Shown: positions 11,403 through 20,300 of the stretch, one piece after another | Layout of the letters: each line of letters begins with the position of its first letter | Position numbering within the stretch: the stretch's first letter is position 1 | Origin: Campanula takesimana | Lineage: Eukaryota > Streptophyta > Magnoliopsida > Asterales > Campanulaceae | Length of the DNA: 64,000 nt | Assembly: GCA_026119855.1 (NCBI GenBank) | Contig: JAOWBW010000441.1 | Location: 124,001-188,000, forward strand | Direction of reading: 5' to 3' | The notes under the pieces: generated by a model | Seen by the model: only the letters and a program-made list of their open reading frames with translations | Database searches by the model: none | What the model was told of the DNA's origin: nothing | Position numbers and translations under genes: made by a program

Positions 11403-12319
11403 GGGGTCAGATGGTTGAGAGATTGAAAGTTGTCTTAGAAGTTTTGGCAAAATATAAGTTAGTCAGATTTTTAACTTAGGCAATGTGGAGAACAAACAAA
11501 CACAATTCACAAAACGTTTGAATATCTGTAAGATCAAATACTAAACGACAAACAAAATTAATATGAACAAGTGAGGGACAAGATGAACAATGCTTGAAGA
11601 TAAATTTGCAGAAAGTAAAATGACACAAGTATTTGGAAAGGTTCGATCTGTTAAAAGATCTACGTGCTTTACCAAGATGGTCAGTCTTGAATTTTGAATG
11701 GAGGTATATATTGATTCTTGAGTGTACAGATTACAGAGATGAAGTATTGAATCAACACCTACTTTCTATGAAGAACAAATCCTAGACTTAGACCAGTGTA
11801 TCCCTTTTGATTCAATCTAAGTGATTGATCAATTGGGGTGAGTGTGTGTAAGAATCTGAAGCTCTTTGAAATCTATATGATTTAGAGCCTAAAGAATCTT
11901 ATGTGTTACAAGGCTTGAGATGACTTGTTTGTTGCTGGAGATCTTTGAAGGTGAGTTCTTTGAAGATTCAAAGGATTCTGGAAATCTTGAGTATGATCTT
12001 CAATCACCAAGTATTTCAACAGCAATTTCTCTCTTAGAATCTCAGCAAGTTCAATGAAGAACTTAAAGGCTATTTATAGCCATGAATGAGAAAATAGCTG
12101 TTGGATTTACTTGGGCTCCAAGTTTGAAGGACAATGAGCTGTTGAATTCTGATTGGAGCTCAATCTGAGTTTGTCCTTTTTGCAGATAAGAGGTGGTCCC
12201 ACTGAGAGAAATTCAAATTTGAATTACTTGGGATCCAAGTTCTGCAACGTTCTAAACTAACCATAGTTTGACCATGGTTAAGTTTGAACATACTTGGGTT
12301 CTTGAACTTCTGCTCATCT

Positions 12320-12530
12320 GCGGTCAAGACTTGCGGTCGAAGCTCTTGCGGTCAATATGCCTAAGGGCATCTGCGGTCGAGGAGTCAAATGTGACCTGTC
12401 AAGATATGCCACAAAGCTTCACGGTCACTGACTTCCGGTCAAGTGATTCACGGTCAAGTGGTCTTCCACGGTCAGGTGGTCTACCACGGTCAAGTGAATT
12501 CACGGTCAAGTGAATTCACGGTCAAGGTCT
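12320..12530 (-). promoter_or_regulatory. Second, denser cluster of TTGACC (W-box-like) motifs in the same LTR
   Basis: Seven more exact TTGACC hexamers on the minus strand, plus near-matches (CGGTCGA, CGGTCAG, CGGTCACT on the plus strand). The last part is a short tandem of CACGGTCAAGTGAATT units. For the minus-strand element this cluster lies in the outer (U3) portion, where promoter elements are expected. Confidence 0.7.
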
Positions 12531-12723
12531 TGACCACTGAAATTCCAGACTTAGAAAATTTTCAGCCTATCAAACTGAAGCCTATACTATCAAAGTGGAC
12601 TATACTAAAAATGAAGTTTCACTTCTTTACAATATATCCTAAAGTCCACAAAAAGATAAAATTAGGTTATGGGATCAATCAAATCTAGGTAATAGGAGTG
12701 GTTTATAATAAGCATACCCAACA

Positions 12724-12889
12724 GTACCCTTAAATTTTATTAATTAAAATTAAAATTACAAAGAGGGGGACAACCAAACTTTGCCCTTTTATAATTAAGG
12801 GAGGACATAATGGAACCTTTACCTCAACTTAACTATTACAATGAAACTAAAATAAAACTATTGTAAACATTAAAAAATATAAAAACTTT
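12724..12889. other. AT-rich flank between copia LTR and hAT remnant
   Basis: Probably the 3' untranslated end of the hAT gene. The expected left terminal inverted repeat of the hAT element is not visible, so that end may have been displaced by the copia insertion. Confidence 0.4.
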
Positions 12890-15140
12890 CTAATTGCCTT
12901 CCCCTTCCGAACTTCCCGTAGACCCTTCCAAGTCGTATTGATATCGTGGATCTTGTATATCCTCTTCATAAGGCATATCTTGCTCTCTCTTTTCTGCTCT
13001 AATCCAATCACCAAGTAAGAGTTGATTTTCCAAATTATCAACCGTTAGTTGGGAACGTCTTGGATCCAAAACATTTCCTCCCACGCTAAATGCCGATTCG
13101 ACCGCCACCGTTGAAGCGGGAGCGGCTAAGACTTCTTTTGCAATTAAAGAGAGTATGGGATAACTTTCATGCCTTTGTGCCCACCACCTCAAAACGTCAA
13201 ATTTAGAATTATTTGAAGTGTTTTGTACATAATCAAATTGGAGTTGAAATATAATTCCAACTCGTAAGGAATGGTAGAAGAAGAAGAAGAAGAAGAAGCC
13301 ATTCTAGGACGTTTTGAGGAAAACAAGTCGTCAAAAAATCCATATGGATTGAAAGTGAGCCCACCATCTTCTTGTGTAGCAATATCTTGATTAGTATATG
13401 AGGGTTCTTGTTGTTGTTGAGAAGGATTTCCATACTTTGCATTATACTCATTATAAAGAGTCACCAAATCTTGTTTTGTATTTTGAACAATAATCGCCGG
13501 GCTTTCATGTACTCCGTCCCCATTTGGGTATAAATTCTCATAATAAAACTTTACTATCGCCTCTAGGTTGTCCAATGTAACACGGGGATCAAATAATTTT
13601 GCAACCAAAAATAGAGACGGAATAGTATCAAAATATTTTAGCCACTTTACCCTCATTTCAATAATGCTTGAGCCCAAAACGTCGCAACTTGCTAGCATGT
13701 TAAAACTTCGAACAATTGCACCACATTGTTCAAGTACCAAAAAAGAAGTTGGATAATAAACTCCCGACAAATCCTCGGTAGCGGTAAAGAAAATCTTTAA
13801 TAATTGGCATAAATTAATGCAAGCGTTCCAATGATAAGCAAATAAAGGGATGTCCGTACCCAAATGAAGAAAAAATTCCATGAGAAGCTCTTTATACTCA
13901 AAACCATCCTTTAACATTGTATAGGTGGAATTCCACCTAGTCAGAACATCCATAGAAAAATATTTTTCATTTAAACCCTTACTTTTCAAAAAATTGATCC
14001 ATTTTCTTGTAACTCTATTTTTTTTTTGCAATAAAAACGAGAGCATCTCTAATGGGTTTAACATATGTATCTAACGCATCCAAACCGTCTTTAACACATA
14101 AATTAATTATATGACATAAACATCTTATATGAAAAAACTTACCCCCAAGTGACGGTTGACAAATAAGCTTCAACTCCGGTATACTAGCGGTATTAGCACT
14201 AGCGTTGTCGAATGAAATAGTGAATATTTTTTGAATAAGACCATACTTTGCCAAAACGCCGTGCAACTTTCTACAAATATTTTCCGCGGAATGGGGTGGT
14301 TCAAACTATCATATGCAATTAATCTTTTTTGGATAGTCCATGAATTATCTATCCAATGGCATGTAACACCCAAATAACTATTTCTAAGCCAATGATCACT
14401 CCAACCATCGGCACAAATTGAAACTCTATGATTTAATTTTGCTAAATCCTCAATTAATTTTAATTTATATTCCGACACCACCATTTTAATATCGCGTACT
14501 AGAGTCGACCGTGGCACTTTATGACCGGATGGATTTAAAGAAAGTCTAATAAAATTTTGAAAAAAAATCATCATCCGCAAAATTAAAAGGAAGCCCTTTA
14601 ACACACACAAATTTGGCCAACTCTTTCCTATAAAAGATATTATTAAATTTAAATAATATCGAAGACGTACCTTGGCCTTGACCTTGAGCAATTGGATTGA
14701 CCTTGAGCAATTGGATTGAATTGTAATTGAGATTGATCGCCCTCAATCCCAAGTTTTTCGGGATGTTTTGATGACATATGCGCGTTCATTGACCCATACC
14801 CTCCACCCTTTTTAAAGCCGTACCATTTTGGACAATAGTTGCATTGCGCTTTGAAATGGATATGGTCATTGGGGTCAATTTGTATTTTTTGGAAATGGAT
14901 GGCAAAAATGTCGGATCTAGATTCTCGTGGTTGACGTTGTTGTGCTTGTCCTTGTCCGCGACTCCGACCACCTCGACCTCGGCCTCGGCCGCCTCTACCA
15001 CTTTGACTTTCAACAACATTTTCTTCCGTCCCTTGCTCATTTTGATTTTCAACAAAGGGTCCCTCAAAAAATTGATCAAAATCTTGGTTTTGGGAGGTAG
15101 AATCAACATGAGACTTGCCAAGATTTCGAGATGAAGACAT
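12890..15140 (-). pseudogene. hAT-superfamily transposase, broken
   Basis: Read from the ATG at 15140. The order is a BED zinc finger (CNYCPKWYGFKKGGG ... HMSSKHPEK), the RNase-H-fold catalytic region with ADGWSD and the VTCHWID segment, then the C-terminal hAT dimerisation region (WWAQRHESYPILS, VAVESAFSVGG). This is the domain order of Ac-type hAT transposases and of RICESLEEPER/DAYSLEEPER-type domesticated relatives. At least four frame changes break it: a 19-bp tandem duplication at 14682-14719, one near 14270, one at the T-run near 14022-14035 and one near 13195. It cannot give a full-length protein. A low-complexity RGRGRGGRSRG stretch precedes the BED finger. Confidence 0.9.
14682..14719. 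repeat. 19-bp perfect tandem duplication that shifts the hAT frame
   Basis: CCTTGAGCAATTGGATTGA occurs twice back to back (14682-14700 and 14701-14719). Nineteen is not a multiple of three, so the duplication moves the reading frame just after the BED finger region. Confidence 0.97.
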
Positions 15141-15149
15141 GTTTTTAAC

Positions 15150-15600
15150 TGAAATCTGGAAAACTAACTGAAATTTTGAAATTTAACTGGAAAATGTCAA
15201 AAAAACTGACTGGAACCATTAAAAAATTGACTGGAACCGTTAAAAACTGACTGGAAAACTGGAAAAAATTAACTAAAAACTGACAAACTAACTGGAACCT
15301 TAAAAAACTGACTGGAAATCTGAAAAAAATTAACTGAAAACTGATAAAACTAACTGGAACCGTTAAAAAATGACTGGAAATCTGAAAAATTAACTGAAAA
15401 CTGATAAACTAACTGGAACCGTTAAAAAAGTGACTGGAAGTCTGAAAAAAACTAACTGAAAACTGATAAACTAACTGGAACCGTTAAAAAAATGACTGGA
15501 ATTCATTAAATAACTGACAGGAATCTGGAAACTAACTGGAATCTGTTAAATAACTGACTGGAAACTAACTGAAATTTGAAAATTAACTGGAGTCTTTGAA
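15150..15600. repeat. Tandem repeats with AACTGACTGGAA and TTAACTGGAA cores
   Basis: More than a dozen imperfect short units built on CTGACTGGAAxC, CTGAAAACTGATAAAC and TAACTGGAACCGTTAAAAA lie upstream of the hAT start codon. hAT elements often carry many short subterminal repeats to which the transposase binds. That role here is an inference. Confidence 0.8.
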
Positions 15601-15837
15601 GAGTAGAGAGAGAAATATGGAGAGAAGTAGGTAGGGTAGAATTGTGGGAAAAGATTGGGAGGAGGGAGGGGATATTTATAGCATCAAAAAACTGGAAAAA
15701 AACTTTTTTTTTTTTTTTTTTTCTGCATTATAGCCGTTTTTGGTCAGAAAAGTAACGGCCAAAAACTGACAAACTAGCCGTTTTGGACCTTTCTGGTCAA
15801 CTAGCCGTTGGGAGGGGCCACACTGGCATTTCTGGAA

Positions 15838-16060
15838 AAACCGGTTTAACCGTTAACCGCCGGTCTAACCGCCGGTCCAACCGGTTACTTAACCGACGGT
15901 TATAACCGCCGGTTTACCGGTTTGTGTAATCTCTAACCTTAACCGGACCGGCCCCATCCAGTTAACATCCAAAACGGTTGGCCGGTTAACCGGTTGGCCG
16001 GTTTTGACCGGCCGGTTAACCGCCGGTTAACCGGTTCCGGTGGAGAATTGGACACGTCTA
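15838..16060. mobile_element. hAT subterminal CCGGTT repeats and probable terminal inverted repeat
   Basis: The stretch repeats AACCGG/CCGGTT on both strands (for example GGTTAACCGGTTGGCCGGTT). It ends at GACACGTCTA (16051-16060), which on the minus strand reads TAGACGTGTCCAATT and fits the loose hAT terminal pattern. The matching left terminus was not found in the window, so the 8-bp target duplication could not be checked. Confidence 0.6.
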
Positions 16061-16358
16061 AGTAAAAAAAAAAGATTGAATTACTTGTAGGAGAACAATA
16101 AACCTACACTGAAACAAAATCAGTTTAGATGGGCATAGAGTAATGAATGATATGAGAATGAAATACTACCATAAAGTAATTTTGGACACAAGACATTTAA
16201 AATCAATGCCCCCTTTCCCTTTTTCATGTCAATGACTATGTCAATCACTTGGACAACTTTCCTTGCTTACTCTTTTTTAAAGGGGTGAATTATATAAATA
16301 GACTTAATATTTTCGAGGTATTAAAATGAAGCATAAATTAGTTTAAGATTTAAAGGGG
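16061..16358. other. Unassigned AT-rich sequence
   Basis: No gene, repeat or transposon end was recognised between the hAT terminus and the Stowaway-like MITE. Confidence 0.6.
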
Positions 16359-16594
16359 TACTTCTCCGTCTCAAAATAAATGTCGTTTTGAGAGTTAAAT
16401 TTTGTCTCAAAATATTTGTCGTTTCACTATTTTCAAAGCTTTTTTATTGTTCTATGCCAATTATACCCTTAATAATGATAGTGAACTATCTCTTACCTAA
16501 CTATTTAATTATCTAGGTAGTTGAATAACTTTAGGGGCATTTGGGACTTTTTCACATCCATTACTGGCATTTCTTAATATATGTGAAATACTCC
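16359..16594. mobile_element. Left part of a Stowaway-like MITE, split by the Tat element
   Basis: It begins TACTTCTCCGTCTCAAAATA at 16359, the CTCCGTCTC terminal motif of plant Stowaway-like MITEs with a TA target site. The complementary end, ATTTTGAGACGGAGTGAGTA, is at 28786-28805, beyond the Tat element. Joined across the Tat insertion (with one copy of ACTCC) the MITE would be about 265 bp. Confidence 0.85.
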
Positions 16595-17227
16595 TGATGA
16601 GACCGAGCCTTCTGGGCCGGATGCTCGCCGGTCTAGAATCAATGCGATCTAACGCGCCCGAACCGGACCTGAACTCTGGAGGCCTAACCGACAAGGAACG
16701 CGGGCTAGTAAGCCCGAGAGGATTTATCTCCTGATGAATATGCCCGAGTTGACTCTGCCTCCCGTCATCCTGAGGAGCCCGTAGTGCCCAGCTGGCACAA
16801 ACGTACGTGAGGCGTCACCTAACCGTACCTGACACACCATAACGGTTGGTGATGGAACCATGCTTCCCTGACAGACACGCCACCTTCCCAGCCACTCTCC
16901 TGACCGATCCACTGGGGACTCGCCACGTGTCCCCCCAGTACCAGGGTGGTTAGTACCTTGTGCAGGTTTCTTTCCCTTGGTCATATATATACCCCTTTTC
17001 GCCCCATGAGAGAGGTACGTGCTCTATCCTATTCACACACACAAGGTCTTCATTGAACCTTCTTCCTAGGTTTTCCTCAGAGATCTTACTCTCACACCCG
17101 AGGGCCTAAGCCGGATTCCAACCCGGCCTTGGTCTTAACGGTGTTCTTGTTTGTGTTGTGATCAGGATCAAGAGACAGCAAAGTTGGAGTTCTATCTCCG
17201 TGACCCCAGAAATCTAGGGCGTCATCA
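16595..17227 (+). repeat. 5' LTR of the Tat/Retand-like element
   Basis: 633 bp, starting TGATGAGACCGAGCC and ending GGCGTCATCA. Compared base by base with the 3' LTR it differs at three sites, all transitions: ACGTACGTGA against ACGTACGCGA, TTTCCCTTGG against TTTCTCTTGG, and AATCTAGGGC against AATCTAAGGC. Confidence 0.97.
16924..16991 (+). promoter_or_regulatory. LTR promoter: G-box and TATA box
   Basis: A perfect G-box, CACGTG (16924-16929, in context GCCACGTGTCC), lies about 55 bp upstream of TATATATA (16984-16991). Transcription would start near 17015-17025, giving U3 of about 425 bp. G-boxes bind plant bZIP and bHLH factors; use here is inferred from position. The same motifs are present in the 3' LTR. 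Confidence 0.7.
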
Positions 17228-17228
17228 G

Positions 17229-17246
17229 TGGTTCCATTGCCGGGAA
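17229..17246 (+). promoter_or_regulatory. Primer-binding site of the Tat/Retand-like element
   Basis: TGGTTCCATTGCCGGGAA begins one base after the LTR. It matches 14 of 18 positions of the tRNA-Asp-type site (TGGCGCCGTTGCCGGGGA) common in Tat and Athila elements, so either a diverged Asp site or another tRNA is used. Confidence 0.75.
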
Positions 17247-17367
17247 ACGAAAATCTTCCTAGTGCAATCTTCTGAGTTCTTTCGAATTCCCAGTCTAGTC
17301 TGACTCGACAAAACCATTCTTTTGTTTCTACGGTTCTAAAATACACTCGACATTCCAAATATTTACA

Positions 17368-20300
17368 ATGACTGGGAAAGAAATCTTGAACCCAAATGCT
17401 AGCCCATCGAAACAAGCGCCTCAAGGATCCATCTTTGCCAGATTGGGAGACAAGGCGCCTAGTGGCTGCTCGGGAACTCCCTCTCAGAAAGCAAGAAGAG
17501 AGGCGGATCTGAGAGATCGTATCGAAACATCAAAAGCACGCAAGGTACAGAAAATCCCCGTCACTCCCCTCACCCCTGAGCAGATTCAAAAGAAAATCCA
17601 GCTCCTGAAAGACAGGCAGGATCTAGTAGCGGAAGGGCTTCAGTTAAACCTGGCCCTGGAAGAGCTATTTAATGCCGAGGCTGACACGGCAATCCCTCTT
17701 GAAAGATCAAAAACTCATGGTTCTAAAAGCATAGCCAGCAGGGTGGAGGGAAAGAAGAAAAGAACGATCGTTGTGGAAGACGACGATGAAGAAGGAGAAG
17801 AAGGGAGAAGGAGTGAAGAAGGAGAGTCTCAACCTCGAAGGTCCAAAGGCCACTACAAGGGAAAAGCAACTGTTAGAACCGGAGAGCAATTTGCGGGAAC
17901 GGCAAAAAGGGTGAAAACCGGGGAAGAGATTGATTACAAGGTCCAGGGGATGATCAGGGACCTATGGGAGTCTAAGCAAAGTGTGGCAAAATGCATTGGA
18001 CCCATAGATGCTTTTGCCTCCTGGATAGCTGATTCCCCGATCCAGCGGGGAAAGGTCCCCACGCTAGACGCTTATGACGGCTCGTCTAACTCCAAAAGCC
18101 ATGTTGGGCGGTTTGAAGGGCAGATGGCTCTATTTTCAACGGATGAGGCCGTAAAGTGCAAGGCTCTAGCATCCACCTTCAAGGGGAAGGCGCTGGGATG
18201 GTTGTTGGCCCATAAGCCCCGCTCCATTTGCAGCTACGAGCAGTTACGGACGTCGTTCCTGAATTCGTTCGCGGGCGCTGGGGAGGTCGCAAGACCGAAA
18301 TCGGATCTATGCGGTGTGAAGCAATATCCCGGAGAAAGTACAAAAGCATACATTACTCGGTTTAGAAAAATGACCGAACAAATCGTGGACCTAACGAGAA
18401 ATGACATCGAGCTGTGCTTCTTGGGAGGATTGACATCCTATACCTTGAGGCAAGAGTTCGCTTGTCGAAAGCCCGAGGGAACGGAGGAAATGTACAATCG
18501 AGCCATTGCCATGGCCGGAGTTGAGCCCTCGTTCATGGAAGATGCCCGCAGGAGTATTAGGGATAGGCTCGAGCCCGCTCATGACTCAAGGTACCACGCT
18601 GGCTATTCGGGGGGCAGTGGCGGCCGAAATAGAGGAAGACCGAGGGGCACGACCAATTTCAAAAGAAATGACAGCACCTTCACTCCTTTGATAGCCCCAA
18701 GGACGGAGATTCTGCGGGCAGAAGCCCTGCCTCCTCCCCCACCCCTAGAAAGAAAGCCTTATGAGGCGAACAAGAAGAAGTGGTGCGGCTACCACGAGAG
18801 CCATGGGCATAACACGGATGAGTGTTTTCAGATGAAGAAGATAATACAACAGAAAGTCGAGGCCGGAGAATTGAAAAAGTGGATCGAGGGACCCAGCAAT
18901 AAAGGAGGGGCCCCACGGGGACATGTCCAGTATGTTAGGGATAACGTTGCCGACGGGGAAAAACGCTATGACATCCTGTATATCGGGGAAGAAGCCCCGA
19001 GCAACACCCAGCTTTCCATTCAGATCAAGAAATTGGAAAAGGTGTTCCTGATACCAGCCTACCCACCCGAGCAAGAGGAAATGATCGGGTTCAGGAGGAG
19101 CGAGCTGGCCTCCACACTCTTCCATTCAACACAGCCATTGACAATCAAGATGGCTATTGGTAGAGCGGATATTGGGAGGGTCCTCATTGATACCGGGGCT
19201 TCACGGGACATACTCTACTTCCATTGTTTAGAAGAAATGGGGATGTCCGAGGCGCACTTAACCCCATATGCGGGCTTGTTGGAAGGGTTCACGAATCATA
19301 CGGTCTACGCAAAAGGGACCATTGACTTCGAAGTGACCATTGGAGAGAGGCCGTTCGAAAAAACAGCCCGTGTCACGTTCATGGTGATCGATCTGAAGTC
19401 CCAGTACAACGCAATCTTGGGAGTGACCGCTCAGGCTGCCTTAGGAATCGTTGCGTCAATCCCTCACCAGAAGATCAAGTTCAGCACCCCCGCAGGGATA
19501 GCGTGCATCGAGAACAAGCCCGAGCTTTTTCTCAAAATAATAGAGAAGAAAAGAAGGGAGAGCGCGATGGAGGCAAGATTGGTAAGCCCGAGGGAGGCAA
19601 AGAAGGTCAAAACCAACAGCGACAGGACCGAGGAGGCGGCCATGATTGGAACTTTGTCGTTCCATTCAACACGGGCTGAATTTAAACGGAGTAGGAGAGT
19701 CCGTCGTATTGCCGCAAAGACCGAGCAGATAGACATCGTGATCGATTCGCTGCACGACAGGGAAATAAGGGACATCCGCCCCAACGATGCTCTGGAGGAT
19801 GTAGTCATAAACCCCGCTTACCCCGAACAAACGGTCAAGGTAGGGCTGGAAATCCCCGCAGAAGAAAGGAAGATTCTGATCGAGCTGCTGCGAAAAAGCG
19901 CGGACATTTTTGCCTGGACTGTCGAAGATATGAAGGGGTTAAGTAGAGAGGTCATCGAGCATGAACTGAACGTCGATCCCACATTTACCCGGGTCCTCCA
20001 GAAAGAAAGATACTTTTCGCCGGAGAAGAAAGCGGCGATCAAAATCGAGGTGGATAAGCTACTGAAGGCAGGAATCATAAGCCCGATCAAATATCCGAGA
20101 TGGTTGGCCAACGTCGTCATGGTAACCAAAGCAAATGGAAAGTGGAGGATGTGCGTGGATTTCACCGATTTGAACAAGGCCTGCCCTAAGGATTGTTACC
20201 CTCTTCCCCGGATCGATCAATTAGTAGACTCTATCGCCGGGCATAGGGTGTTAAGCTTCATAGATGCGTACTCGGGCTACCATCAGATCAAAATGAAGGA

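Larger units (their letters stand above)
11102..12723 (-). mobile_element. 5' LTR of SIRE-like copia element
   Basis: A 1622-bp LTR bounded by the inverted ends TGTTGG (11102-11107) and CCAACA (12718-12723), next to the primer-binding site. The right flank GTACC is the expected 5-bp target duplication, but the partner LTR is not in the window. Near the inner edge is a GGCTAGAGGGGGGGTGAATA segment reminiscent of SIRE-type LTRs. Two clusters of GGTCAA motifs lie inside. Confidence 0.88.

Noticed and set aside
18745..19125. Open frames on the minus strand opposite Gag-Pol (also around 20756-21064 and 22407-22805)
   Set aside because: They are antiparallel shadows of a long conserved coding frame, show no family resemblance and have no promoter or splice signals, unlike the antisense gene at 24096-27455.
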